Origin: Rhizobium leguminosarum
GTDB lineage: Bacteria; Pseudomonadota; Alphaproteobacteria; Rhizobiales; Rhizobiaceae
Reading direction: 5' to 3'
Assembly: GCF_001652265.1 (NCBI RefSeq)
Contig: NZ_LWBS01000413.1
Coordinates: 1 to 55,120, forward strand
Length of the DNA: 55,120 bases
This document shows positions 29,242 through 38,325 of this stretch, one piece after another. The translations under genes and the position numbers were made by a program. Under the pieces are notes generated by a model. It searched no databases. It saw only the letters and a list, made by a program, of their open reading frames with translations, and was not told the origin of the DNA. The number at the start of each line of letters is the position of its first letter. Positions within the stretch are counted from its first letter, which is position 1.

Positions 29242-29315
29242 TGGGGAATAGTTCAATGGTAGAACGACGGACTCTGACTCCGTTAATCTTGGTTCGAATC
29301 CAGGTTCCCCAGCCA
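29242..29315 (+). tRNA. tRNA-Gln (anticodon CUG)
   Basis: The 74-base gene folds as a full cloverleaf. Acceptor arms are TGGGGAA/TTCCCCA, the anticodon stem ACGGA/TCCGT holds loop CTCTGAC with anticodon CTG, and the T-loop is GGTTCGAATCC. CCA is encoded. It reads CAG codons. The start of the accessory polysaccharide region directly downstream fits the common use of tRNA 3' ends as integration sites. Confidence 0.96.
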
Positions 29316-29627
29316 ATTCTTATTCATCAGCTAAAATCAAATACTTATCGAATGCTAGATAAGATTTGCCAGAAGATTTTCCCGTAGAATCCGCGTCGGT
29401 GCGACGCTGGGAACTTGACAATATTCCATCTAAGCCCGTCGCTCCGTAAGAGGCCTTGGCTTGACCTGATGGTTACGGTCGGAAGCACACCTCGGCCTTT
29501 GAAACCTCGTGCATCGTCTATCTCGCCGGCGTGGATGGGTGTGGACGGGGGTTGCCTCTGGCTCCGCTGCGCTTGACACTGCGCTCTTCACACCATTACT
29601 CGTGAGTTCGGCTACTCAAGGTCAAAC
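29316..29627. other. gene-free gap between tRNA-Gln and the transglutaminase-like gene
   Basis: It is mixed-composition sequence with no convincing frame. TTGACA at 29573-29578 with TTACTC 17 bases on could be a weak promoter for the gene at 29628. I did not find a second copy of the tRNA 3' end in the window. Confidence 0.4.
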
Positions 29628-30710
29628 ATGGTTTTCAGACGAAGCGGAAATTATTGGTTAAGCGGAGCGGCCGTAGCGGTGATCGCCGTCGCTGGTGTGG
29701 CGATTGCATTTCCTCGCGAGAAGGCAATTGCATTCGTCGAAAGCCCCAACGGCCCTCGCGAGGTGAAGCTAGAAGCTGGGATTTCGAAAGAGGATCTTGA
29801 TTTCCTTCAATCTTTCCGTCGTCCGATCATTGATTCCAAAGTTGCCATCCCCGAATTGCGATCGATCCTACGCGATCAGATGACCAAAGATTTTCAAGGA
29901 GAGCGTTCATCAATCGACCAGCGATTCCCGCATCTGACCGAAAGCGAAAAGTTCATCCTTTTCCTAATGCTTCGTGCGAACGGCAGCATGCCTGTCTATA
30001 AGACCCGCGCTCTTCCATTGCTCACGTTTCCGGACATGCTCACCGCTCTCGACGGAAATTGTTATGACGTTTCGATCCGGCTATCTATTCTGCTCGAAGC
30101 GGTAGGCATCAAAAGCGCGATCATCACGATCTTTACTAACGCATTGCCTGGCCATGTCATCGTCAGTGCGTATGATGAAACCTGGCGGACGGCCTACCTG
30201 CTCGACGCGAACACAAACGTATTTCGCCACTGGCGCGACGTGGATTCAGACATTCTTACGATCCTATCCAGCGCTTCTCCGGATGACCGCAAGAAGTTAT
30301 TTGAAGTAGGAGAAGACGTCGATCTGCCGATCTATTTTCGCTTTTACGCCCCGCCTCCTGATGTGGCGTTTTCACCCAATCCCGTCACAGCAGATTATCT
30401 GAACGAGGTGATTCCTGCGTCCAGAAAAAATGCATGGCGATCCACGTTCACCGATCAATTCGCACAACTGGTCGGATCGTGGCGCGGCACGGGGCTGGTT
30501 CCACGTACATTGACTGAGACCGCCAGTTTCTTCGCCCCACAGACCCCTACTGGATCACAGAATTTATCAGATTTTTCTCCACAACTCGGATTGGATCTTG
30601 CCAAAATCCGTACAAAACTTGGAATTGAAGCAAAGGGGACATTTTCGGAGGGAAAATTTTCTCTAGGCCCTAATCAATATTGGATAAAGACGCCGCCCGC
30701 ACATTTGTAG
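29628..30710 (+). CDS. membrane-anchored transglutaminase-like protein
   Basis: The 360-residue protein has one N-terminal membrane anchor (about residues 11-28), leaving the rest in the periplasm. A transglutaminase/papain-like triad can be read: Cys145 (LDGNCYDVS), His176 (LPGHVIVSAYD) and Asp193 (LLDANTN), with a helix after the Cys as in the fold. Such proteins can be amidases, peptidases or acyltransferases. AAGG precedes ATG 29628. It is the only rightward gene at the edge of the polysaccharide region, and its lower G+C sets it apart from the backbone. The family is likely; the function is unknown. Confidence 0.65.
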   Translation: MVFRRSGNYWLSGAAVAVIAVAGVAIAFPREKAIAFVESPNGPREVKLEAGISKEDLDFLQSFRRPIIDSKVAIPELRSILRDQMTKDFQGERSSIDQRFPHLTESEKFILFLMLRANGSMPVYKTRALPLLTFPDMLTALDGNCYDVSIRLSILLEAVGIKSAIITIFTNALPGHVIVSAYDETWRTAYLLDANTNVFRHWRDVDSDILTILSSASPDDRKKLFEVGEDVDLPIYFRFYAPPPDVAFSPNPVTADYLNEVIPASRKNAWRSTFTDQFAQLVGSWRGTGLVPRTLTETASFFAPQTPTGSQNLSDFSPQLGLDLAKIRTKLGIEAKGTFSEGKFSLGPNQYWIKTPPAHL

Positions 30711-30869
30711 GCCGTGAACGCCACAACACGCCGGATGTGACTTGCCCATGAAGCTGCTCCTTCGTCATGAAGTGCAGTTCTGCTGATATGAAATCCTGAA
30801 ACTCAAAAACCGCGGCGCGCTTTAGGATGCATTTGTTTGCATCCACATGAAGTGACACAATCTCGCCCG

Positions 30870-31850
30870 CTATGCCTTCTTCGATATTGCTTGCTGGTTT
30901 GACGTCGTAAACCCCATTACGATTGCGGCGCTATCCAGGAAAGCAAAGGCCGCAACCAAGGGTAGGTTTTTAACGCCGAAAAGCTTCGTCAAGAAGCTCT
31001 TCCAACCGAAATTCGCCTGCACAGCTCCTTGAAGGGAATAAACCCAGATCAAAGGCGCGGGAAGATTGCGTTGAGATTCGACGTCTAACCCTGCCCTGCG
31101 CAGGAGCCCGGCCAGTCGCTCGAAATTATAGAGATTCAAATGCCGCGGGAAATAATATCCACCCCATGCGCCGCCCGCAAAGAGCCTTCTGTCCCAGCCG
31201 TCGGTATTGGGTGTTTCGATCAACAGCCGGCCATGCTTCGCCAAGGCGCAGACAAGGCGTCGCAAGCTCTGCTCTGGCTCCCAAAGATGCTCGATAAGCT
31301 GGAGCATGACGATGAGGTCAAACGGCTGTGCGGGCAATTCCGCCGTTTCAAGCGGGGCTTCGATCACCCCTATTCCCTGTCTCTCCAGAGAGCTACGCGT
31401 TTCGGTCGGAAAATGCCAATCCAGGCCGAAGAGTTCAAGATCGGGACGCGTTTGACGAAGTGCAATCAAAAGTTCGCCGTTGCCGCATCCCACATCGAGC
31501 ACCCTTCCCCGCAAAGGAAGATGCGCGACAACGCTCTTCAGGCGCTTTCGATTGACGATCGTCTTTATTCGACCGAGAAGATTTGCACGGCCCTGAAATC
31601 TGTTCGAGAAGGTACCGTAGTTGGCTGGATACATCAGGGACAATTGACTGATGTCGGGTCTCGGATTGAGATAGAAATGACCACAGTCGTCGCAGCGAAC
31701 GTATCTGAAGGTGTCTTCAGTGCCGTGATATATGTAATCCTGTCCGGTAGCCGCGACAGTGAAACCCTCACCGCCACAACCGGAGCATGTCGCCGACGTT
31801 GATCTTATCTGGCTTGGCACCTGAGAATTCATTTTTTTCGCGTGCGGCAT
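30870..31850 (-). CDS. class I SAM-dependent methyltransferase with N-terminal zinc ribbon
   Basis: The 326-residue protein has a four-Cys zinc ribbon (Cys22, Cys25, Cys53, Cys56; CSGC ... CDDC) followed by HFYLNPRPD. SAM motif I VLDVGCGNGELL is at 117-128, with LQLIEHLWEP as the post-II segment. This layout is common in sugar methyltransferases of nucleotide-sugar and O-antigen loci. The start ATG 31850 lies one base after the desaturase stop; ATGs at 31868 or 31892 would overlap it. It is the last leftward gene of the polysaccharide cluster. Confidence 0.82.
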   Translation of the reverse strand: MPHAKKMNSQVPSQIRSTSATCSGCGGEGFTVAATGQDYIYHGTEDTFRYVRCDDCGHFYLNPRPDISQLSLMYPANYGTFSNRFQGRANLLGRIKTIVNRKRLKSVVAHLPLRGRVLDVGCGNGELLIALRQTRPDLELFGLDWHFPTETRSSLERQGIGVIEAPLETAELPAQPFDLIVMLQLIEHLWEPEQSLRRLVCALAKHGRLLIETPNTDGWDRRLFAGGAWGGYYFPRHLNLYNFERLAGLLRRAGLDVESQRNLPAPLIWVYSLQGAVQANFGWKSFLTKLFGVKNLPLVAAFAFLDSAAIVMGFTTSNQQAISKKA

Positions 31851-31851
31851 C

Positions 31852-32859
31852 TCAGAGAGCCAACGCATCTTGAACCGAATCCGAGAAATCATCGTTCCTG
31901 CGATTTCTCGACAATCGGATGAATGTTACAAAACCGCTACGCTGCAGGCACCCAGGAAAATGCTCATAGAACCCTCTTTCGAAGAGGTGTCTGTGAAGCT
32001 TTGCAAGATTGTGCTGTGGGATGGCGGGGAAAAGGTGATGTTCGATGTGATAGTTGAAATTTGCCTGGTACATCAGCCATTTCTCAAACCAATTCGGCAC
32101 CGTCGTTCGGGCCAGCGGCATCATAGCTTGCTCTCGAGCGTCCTTGTAGAGTGGATAGTCCTCAGGCTGATGCTCCGCAATGGTGCGCACGATATTCAGC
32201 GCGATTGCTACGGCTGCGATCGGATAGCCCCATAGGAGAATGTAGAGATACCAGCGACCTGTGACAATGCAGAGCGCAAATAGCAAGCCATTGAAGATGA
32301 TAGTCACCATCGGGGCCAACCGGGGAGGCGACAGCGAGCTCCCCGATGCCGCCTTTCGGGCGGAACCACCATATTTATCTGCGGCCAACCACACTCCCAT
32401 ACCCCCGCTCAACGCCTTCACCAAGACCCAGGCAAGCGCCCGGAACCCCTTGATCGGCTCGCGATAGGGATAGCCATCCGCATCCTGCTCCGTACCCAGA
32501 TGTGCATGGTGGCTCATGTGGCGCAGTCGATATGCGGCGACGGACATCCCGACAGGTGCCGCAAAGAACACATCGCACCAGATATCGTTCTTCCGGCGAT
32601 CCGAGTAAAGATGGAAATGCGATGCTTCATGAACCCAAAGCAACATACCCTGCGTTACCGCGCAATTGATCAGGAATGGCAGCCATAGGAGCCACCAAGG
32701 GCCGAGGAGCGCGATCGCCCAAGAGATGATTATCTGAAGCCAAATCATCTCGGTCGTCACGACAATCGCGTGCGGTTGAGGCCGCTTCAATGACTCAAGG
32801 AAACTCGGGTCGACAAGTTTTCTTGCGACCTTCATGCATTCATTGAACTGCGCATCCAT
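31852..32859 (-). CDS. membrane fatty-acid desaturase
   Basis: The 335-residue membrane protein has the three His boxes of the di-iron desaturase family: HEASH at 77-81, HMSHHAH at 114-120 and HIEHH at 271-275, with four or so membrane helices between. The final box, NYHIEHHLFP, is shared with sphingolipid, carotenoid and acyl-lipid desaturases or hydroxylases. The substrate could be a membrane lipid acyl chain, lipid A or a lipid carrier. Its position inside a glycan operon is unusual. An ATG at 32835 is an alternative start. Confidence 0.85.
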   Translation of the reverse strand: MDAQFNECMKVARKLVDPSFLESLKRPQPHAIVVTTEMIWLQIIISWAIALLGPWWLLWLPFLINCAVTQGMLLWVHEASHFHLYSDRRKNDIWCDVFFAAPVGMSVAAYRLRHMSHHAHLGTEQDADGYPYREPIKGFRALAWVLVKALSGGMGVWLAADKYGGSARKAASGSSLSPPRLAPMVTIIFNGLLFALCIVTGRWYLYILLWGYPIAAVAIALNIVRTIAEHQPEDYPLYKDAREQAMMPLARTTVPNWFEKWLMYQANFNYHIEHHLFPAIPQHNLAKLHRHLFERGFYEHFPGCLQRSGFVTFIRLSRNRRNDDFSDSVQDALAL

Positions 32860-32987
32860 TCAGTGACCAATTCTCACAATTTGAAGATTTGAACGCATTT
32901 GCAAGCGCCAGTCCAACGGTCGATATCCCAAGCTGCTTAGGTCGCACGACCAAATCGGCGCAGCAAAGACGCTTCCCGACAACGCCG

Positions 32988-34571
32988 TCAGGCGGCTGTA
33001 TCGATTACTTGCTGCTCCTGGCGCCGGATTAATACACCCACTGCAATTGAGATTGCAACCAAGTAGAAAGGGATTAGGGCGTTTGCATACCGAGTGTCGC
33101 CGACAGGAAACGAAAACGCCGCACCAAAAGCCACGGCTACCGCAAGGAAAAAAAGCATAGCAACGAATGGCAACCGTACGATCAAAATTAAAAATGCGAC
33201 AAAACCGGAAGCCAGCCAAACATCCGGCGGCAAGGAACCGAGGCTGACCGGATCGCGAAGAAAGGAGGACGGAATTGAGGAGAGATAGGGTTGCCAAGCC
33301 CTCTTTATTTGCGCCGCCGCTATGCTGTCAAAAGGGAAAGGTGGAAGGTCAGACGTCGGCCCGAAGAAAGAATCGAGATAACGCTGATAATTTTCTCCGG
33401 ATATCCATCCAAACCAGCGATAATAATAATTCTGATGGTCCATCATCGCCGCCATGGTCATTCCTCTGAATATCTCGCGATGAGAATCCCCAAGGCTATA
33501 AACCATCGTAGAGCCAAGGGAAGCGATGCCATAGATCGCGCGCCTGATTTGAATTTCAGGTCCATCATTTGTAAGAGCTTTTCCTAATCTTTCTGCACGG
33601 TCATTAATTGCTCCATCACTAAGCCCTACATTGCGCCAAAAATGGCCTATATCCAACGCAAGCCGCAGATTGAGTCCGTTGGACAAAATGGCCGATGCAG
33701 GCAGCGAGGGAGGAAACTCGATTCCGTCAAATGTCTCGCGCACTTTATTTGAAGGATTTGGATTGACCTGCAATCCAGTGATGAAGGAGTTCATACCGCC
33801 TTGCGGAAGAAAAAACTGCCCGGTTTGAATGAAACGATAGATAGGAAAAGCTGTCGCGGCGCCCACGGCAACAAGAAGCAACAGTGGCATCCACACGGAT
33901 AAAATTAATTTTCTCCTCTGCAGGGCACAACATAACATTAAAGCAATCGTGACACCCCAATAACTTCGAAATTGTGTTATTATAAAAATCGCCAATAATG
34001 CAGTAAAAATATCGCGCTTTCGAATAGAGGGCTCGTATGCAATACGCAAACAGGCCGATAAAGCTATCAAAAAAATAGAAGAGGTAAGAGATTCAGTAAG
34101 CAAAGCATTGTGAAATGACTGATAAGTCGGGAGTAAGGCCAATATAGTTAAAGGCACCAAATGAAGCCATGTCGGCCAATAACGATTAATTGTGCAAAAT
34201 GTAAACCACAGTGCCAGCGCTGCAATTGCGTGTTGAGAGATGGCCAAAACAGGCCAACGCCATGTCTCCTTAAAAATACTCAAGCACAACCATAATATCG
34301 ACACACCAGGCTGGAGATGGCTAAACATCCAGCGACCGCCCTCGTGATAAAATTCTGCCATGCCCTGCGGCGATTTCAATGCTTCAGAAAGAGCGACATA
34401 AACGCTGCTGTCGATCCAGAATGTCGAACCAAACACTGCAAGTGCATAGATATGGATGCCGACAATTAACACCGCTGAAACACGGCCAAATAGTCGCTGA
34501 GACGGTTCCGATCTATAGAAATGAACTTGCCGATACCCTTCTATCCGCTCGGTAATTTCTCTAAGAAACAT
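32988..34571 (-). CDS. polytopic membrane protein, possible GT-C glycosyltransferase
   Basis: The 527-residue protein has about ten or eleven hydrophobic helices. After the first helix comes FWIDSSVYVALSEAL, with Asp54 where GT-C enzymes such as ArnT/PMT have their catalytic Asp, and a large hydrophilic loop lies between about 250 and 400. The coding sequence is much richer in A/T than its neighbours (ATT, AAT and AAA codons are frequent), suggesting recent transfer. No exact family is recognised. GT-C is an inference from topology and the acidic loop. Confidence 0.55.
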   Translation of the reverse strand: MFLREITERIEGYRQVHFYRSEPSQRLFGRVSAVLIVGIHIYALAVFGSTFWIDSSVYVALSEALKSPQGMAEFYHEGGRWMFSHLQPGVSILWLCLSIFKETWRWPVLAISQHAIAALALWFTFCTINRYWPTWLHLVPLTILALLPTYQSFHNALLTESLTSSIFLIALSACLRIAYEPSIRKRDIFTALLAIFIITQFRSYWGVTIALMLCCALQRRKLILSVWMPLLLLVAVGAATAFPIYRFIQTGQFFLPQGGMNSFITGLQVNPNPSNKVRETFDGIEFPPSLPASAILSNGLNLRLALDIGHFWRNVGLSDGAINDRAERLGKALTNDGPEIQIRRAIYGIASLGSTMVYSLGDSHREIFRGMTMAAMMDHQNYYYRWFGWISGENYQRYLDSFFGPTSDLPPFPFDSIAAAQIKRAWQPYLSSIPSSFLRDPVSLGSLPPDVWLASGFVAFLILIVRLPFVAMLFFLAVAVAFGAAFSFPVGDTRYANALIPFYLVAISIAVGVLIRRQEQQVIDTAA

Positions 34572-34576
34572 ATTAT

Positions 34577-35446
34577 CTAGGTTCCTTTTTGGCTCTTACT
34601 TCCAGCCATCACGTTCATACCACCACCTTCCGCTATCATCGCGCGTACTTTGCTGGCGTCTTCCGGTAGTTTTCTACCGGATGCCACATCTCCAATTTCG
34701 TAGCCGCCTTCCCAGAGAAGCTTCAACAATTGATCGAAGTTTCCGGGATTATCAGCATAAACATACGGAGCCAACTCAAGCATTATGCGCGGCTTGCATT
34801 CTTCAAGGGTCGCCTTAGCGCCGAGCAGAACCTCAAGCTCATTGCCGTCAACATCAAGTTTTATAAAATCAACCTTATCGACCCCAAGACCCCGAAGGGC
34901 TTCGTCCAGAGTATCGAGCCGCGCGCCCCGGGTCGACATCAGACGACCATGGTGTTCGCTATGCAGATCTCCTGCAACTTCCAGCGGCCAACTCGAATAG
35001 ACCGCTTCCGGCATTGCTTCGGACGCACTTGCCATAAGCATCATCTGGTGAGCGTCGATTCGTTGGGCGAGCGTCGGGTTGAGCGAGATATTCGTCTTCT
35101 GTTTCGCAAATGCATGAGCCGTGGGCTCGAAGGAGATCACCTTGCCTGTCCCGCCCACCAGCTCGGCCAAAGGCAACGTATGAGAACCGACATTGGCGCC
35201 GATATCGAGGACTATGTCTCCATCCCCTACCAGCTCTTTATATCTATCGAGCGTTCGAACCTCGAATCCACCCAGCAGGTAGATCGCGAAATCGACACCG
35301 TCCCCCAGGTCCAGCGACCAGTTTATCCCGCGACGCTTCGCTAGAACGGTTGTAGGCAAGCGAAGGCAACCGCGGACGAACAAGACCGCCCTGGATAGAT
35401 AACGAGCAATCAGGATTTTGTTGCTGGTAGATAACATCGTCCTCAT
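34577..35446 (-). CDS. FkbM family methyltransferase (first of a pair)
   Basis: The 289-residue protein has the FkbM marks: SAM motif I VLDIGANVGSHTLPLAE, acidic strand-2 end VISFEPTAHAF, and VDFIKLDVDGNELEVLLGA. These enzymes O-methylate hydroxyls of sugars and polyketides. ATG 35446 with AAAGGCGG upstream starts just after the previous gene stops; ATGs further up would overlap it. The adjacent upstream gene is another FkbM enzyme, so the two may methylate different positions. Confidence 0.87.
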   Translation of the reverse strand: MRTMLSTSNKILIARYLSRAVLFVRGCLRLPTTVLAKRRGINWSLDLGDGVDFAIYLLGGFEVRTLDRYKELVGDGDIVLDIGANVGSHTLPLAELVGGTGKVISFEPTAHAFAKQKTNISLNPTLAQRIDAHQMMLMASASEAMPEAVYSSWPLEVAGDLHSEHHGRLMSTRGARLDTLDEALRGLGVDKVDFIKLDVDGNELEVLLGAKATLEECKPRIMLELAPYVYADNPGNFDQLLKLLWEGGYEIGDVASGRKLPEDASKVRAMIAEGGGMNVMAGSKSQKGT

Positions 35447-35453
35447 GCCGCCT

Positions 35454-36209
35454 TTAATTGATATCGTGAGTGCAGGACGCTTTTCTTGCAACGATCAGAT
35501 TGCAATACTGGCCCGCGTTATTTGGATCGAGGCGCCTATAATCGAAAACCGCGCCTGGCGGATCCGCTATGTTGTGGAACTCGAAATTCAGCATCTCAAG
35601 GAATTGAGTCAGTTCGGACGGGTCCACAAACGCCTTCGACAAGCCGTAAGGCCAGAATTCCATGAATATCCGTATGTCGTGATTTTCTCGCAGAACCCGC
35701 TCCGCACCCTGGAGAACGCTCAGTTCGTAGCCCTGAACATCGATCTTGATAAAATCGACTCGCTGCCCCGGCGAAAAATAATCATCCAGCTTTACCAACG
35801 GGACGTCGATGCTCGCTCGCCCGTCGCCACTATCAAATGTCCGGTGGTCCACATTCAGCTCGTTCGAGACATAAAGCTTTATGGTGCCGCTGCCGGCTCC
35901 TACCGCGGCATGCCGCAGCGATACATTCGACAAGCCGTTTACCGTCGTTTCAAGCTTCTCGAAGTTCGCTGGGGCAGGTTCGAAGGCATGCACATGGCCT
36001 GCCGTTCCCGTCAGGGAGGAGAACATCCGAGTGTATATTCCAATGTTCGCGCCTACATCCACGACGATCATCGCTGGCGAAATCATGTCGCGCATGAGCC
36101 TGCGCTCACGTCGTTCCGAGACCACCTTCCACAGGGAGTAGAGTGGATGGTAAATGGGATAACAATACCGATAGAGCCAGTCAGCCAGGCGAAGCAAGAC
36201 CATCTTCAC
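35454..36209 (-). CDS. FkbM family methyltransferase (second of a pair)
   Basis: The 251-residue protein has motif I VVDVGANIGIYTRMFSSLTG, HAFEPAPANFEKLE and VDFIKIDVQGYELSVLQGAE, all typical FkbM segments. The N-terminus is basic and aromatic (LLRLADWLYRYCYPIYHP) and may associate with the membrane. It uses a GTG start overlapping the upstream methyltransferase stop by four bases, so it is translationally coupled. Role: predicted O-methylation of a sugar in the surface glycan. Confidence 0.87.
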   Translation of the reverse strand: MKMVLLRLADWLYRYCYPIYHPLYSLWKVVSERRERRLMRDMISPAMIVVDVGANIGIYTRMFSSLTGTAGHVHAFEPAPANFEKLETTVNGLSNVSLRHAAVGAGSGTIKLYVSNELNVDHRTFDSGDGRASIDVPLVKLDDYFSPGQRVDFIKIDVQGYELSVLQGAERVLRENHDIRIFMEFWPYGLSKAFVDPSELTQFLEMLNFEFHNIADPPGAVFDYRRLDPNNAGQYCNLIVARKASCTHDIN

Positions 36210-36988
36210 GCCTCGTCTCTTGAAGTGAGACGGGCTGTGAAGAATGAGGCGAACACCTTGGGCAAGGCACGACCCACTGCCTTATCAAACTTGAAATAAG
36301 GCTTATAAACCCAACCAGGCACAGGAAATCTCTTAGATATCCCGCCGGTCGCCATGTAGGAGAGTGAAGTGAAATAGCTGATACTTGTCTTATCGAGGCT
36401 GTAACAATCCGAAAGCTCAGCGAGCCAGTCTGGCCGCTGAAAAAAGATCATGTGCGGCATAGCCTGATTTGAGGTCGAAAGAGGCCCCTGTACGGTATCT
36501 AGAACTGGACGGCGGATACTGAGATCGACCGGCTCATGATGCAGAAGTTTGTACATCGGGTAGGACAGCCAAGACAGATAAGGTTCTGTCACATAGACCC
36601 TTCCGCCCTTTGCGAGCTTGCGTGTGGCGCCGCGCAGGAAAGCGAGCGGATCCTTCAAGTGATGTAGAACATTCGTCATGGTAATCACATCGACGCTATG
36701 GTCCGCAATGTCCGGAAGTCTCGCGATCTCGTGGCAATCGAAGACAATATCCAAATAGTCCAGCTTCAGAACATCGGAAGTGATGACATTTGGCAGGAAG
36801 CGCTTCAGAGGGGATGTACCGCTTCCGATCTCGAGGACGGTCTTCATGGCAATCTCCGGCTCCTGCCGAAACATCTCGCTATAAAGCTCACCGTACCAAT
36901 GCATCAGATTCGAATTTGCGCTCAGCCGTTCACGATTTGCCAGCGTCTGGGCAAGGTCAGCCTCATAGAGAGCGCTTTCGGTTTCCAT
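36206..36988 (-). CDS. class I SAM-dependent methyltransferase
   Basis: The 260-residue protein has motif I VLEIGSGTSPLKRFLP near residue 52, MTNVLHHLKDPLAFLRGATRKLAKGGRVYVTEP (methyltransferase type-11 core) and a long C-terminal part with aromatic segments (PYLSWLSYPMYKLLHHEP). ATG 36988 lies two bases after the stop of the upstream GT gene. Specificity is unknown; a sugar methyltransferase is expected from context. Confidence 0.82.
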   Translation of the reverse strand: METESALYEADLAQTLANRERLSANSNLMHWYGELYSEMFRQEPEIAMKTVLEIGSGTSPLKRFLPNVITSDVLKLDYLDIVFDCHEIARLPDIADHSVDVITMTNVLHHLKDPLAFLRGATRKLAKGGRVYVTEPYLSWLSYPMYKLLHHEPVDLSIRRPVLDTVQGPLSTSNQAMPHMIFFQRPDWLAELSDCYSLDKTSISYFTSLSYMATGGISKRFPVPGWVYKPYFKFDKAVGRALPKVFASFFTARLTSRDEA

Positions 36989-36990
36989 CG

Positions 36991-38322
36991 TCAGAGAAAC
37001 TTTATCCGTCTTGCGGCAAAAACCAGCATGGCCAACAGAATGGCACCGTGGCGCCAACGCGAGATGTTTGTCTCACCATAGACTCGTTCGCGATAACCGA
37101 TCGGAACCTCGACGATCTTAAGGCCCATCCGCGCTGCACCGAAGATCAAGTCGAAATCGCCGAAAGGATCGAAATCACCGAAGTAGGATCTGTTCGCCTG
37201 AAGCTTCAGATAGTTGGAGCGGCTGATTACCTTGGTCCCGCATAGGGTATCTTTGTACCTCTGGCCGAGAACGAAGGAGAAAGCCAATGCGAAAAACTTG
37301 TTGCCCAGAAGGTTGAAGAAGCGCATCGCCTCCTTTTCCATGGGATAGACCAAGCGAGTGCCGTTAATGAACTCACCTTTCCCATCCTTGATCGCATTGT
37401 AGAATTTGGGCAAATCCTCGGGCGGAACGGTCATGTCCGCGTCAAGAATCATCAGGACATCCTTTGTGGCGATGGAGAAACCCTTCCTGACGGCGTCGCC
37501 TTTTCCCTTGCCGTCCTGCTGGGCAATCAGGATGGACCGTTCGCTTCCATAACGCTGCTGCACCTCTTGGATCGCTTTCCAAGTCGTGTCCGTAGAATTG
37601 CCTTCGATAAAAATGAGTTCGTCATCCGGCCCCATATCCGGGAGCCGCTTGACGATATCCTCGATATTTCCAGCCTCGTTTCGCGCTGGAACTACGATTG
37701 ACACCGAAGGCTCCGCCTTCGAGGCGGCATAGCCTACCGGCCTCGCAATCGCGATATTGAGAAGGCAGAGAGTTCGAAGGAGCGGAAGAGGAGCGAGGCA
37801 GCGATTAACGAAGCCGCTAATAAGCGGGAGATAGAACGGGATCAGGATCTTCTGGTCCAGTCGTATCAATTCAAAGTTTTCAAGCGTCAGAAGATTCTGG
37901 ACGTCTTCATGGGCAAGCCAGTTTGATTCAGGAACCCGCCGGCGCAGACCGAACTTAGATGCGAGAGTCGCAAGCGGCCGCCACATACTACTGTAATAGG
38001 TAAGAACAAGGCGTGTCTCAGGCGAACACAATGCACGTGCCTGAGCGAACATGCTCTGTATGTCTCGTTCGTAATGGATGAGGCCGCTGATGACCAGGTA
38101 ATCAGGTTTGGTGTCAGCGACGTCTTCGATCTTGACGACCTTGTGCTCGTCAAACTCCTTCACAGGTTCTGCAGGTTGCGTTCTCGAGCGAAACGTTATC
38201 TTGCCCTGAGGAAATTTACCAATCAGCAGCGGCGTCGTCGGATCGATCTCGACCACGGAATTCTGGCCCAAGACAAAGAGGCCAATGTACCTTCTCAATT
38301 GAGAATAGAAATAGTCCCGCAT
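36991..38322 (-). CDS. GT2 glycosyltransferase (DPM1-like) fused to a methyltransferase-like N-terminal domain
   Basis: The protein has 443 residues. Residues 1-190 look like a shortened class I methyltransferase without a normal Gly-rich motif I (only LLIGKFPQGKITF); DYLVISGLIHYERDIQSMFAQARALCSPETRLVLTYYSSMW matches the post-II region. Residues 205-430 are a GT2 domain: SIVVPARNEAGNIEDIVKRL, VLMILDADMTVPPEDLPKFY and GETNISRWRHG. This is the arrangement of polyprenyl-phosphate sugar synthases (DPM1-like). The next gene upstream encodes a UPF0104 membrane protein, fitting a lipid-linked sugar route. Confidence 0.8.
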   Translation of the reverse strand: MRDYFYSQLRRYIGLFVLGQNSVVEIDPTTPLLIGKFPQGKITFRSRTQPAEPVKEFDEHKVVKIEDVADTKPDYLVISGLIHYERDIQSMFAQARALCSPETRLVLTYYSSMWRPLATLASKFGLRRRVPESNWLAHEDVQNLLTLENFELIRLDQKILIPFYLPLISGFVNRCLAPLPLLRTLCLLNIAIARPVGYAASKAEPSVSIVVPARNEAGNIEDIVKRLPDMGPDDELIFIEGNSTDTTWKAIQEVQQRYGSERSILIAQQDGKGKGDAVRKGFSIATKDVLMILDADMTVPPEDLPKFYNAIKDGKGEFINGTRLVYPMEKEAMRFFNLLGNKFFALAFSFVLGQRYKDTLCGTKVISRSNYLKLQANRSYFGDFDPFGDFDLIFGAARMGLKIVEVPIGYRERVYGETNISRWRHGAILLAMLVFAARRIKFL

Positions 38323-38325
38323 AAG

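Noticed and set aside
30670..30858. Leftward 62-codon frame (VSLHVDANKCILKRAAVFEF...)
   Set aside because: It looks slightly protein-like and is open a little further upstream, but it overlaps the transglutaminase-like gene end and has no start signal or family; it may be a gene remnant, not strong enough to list.
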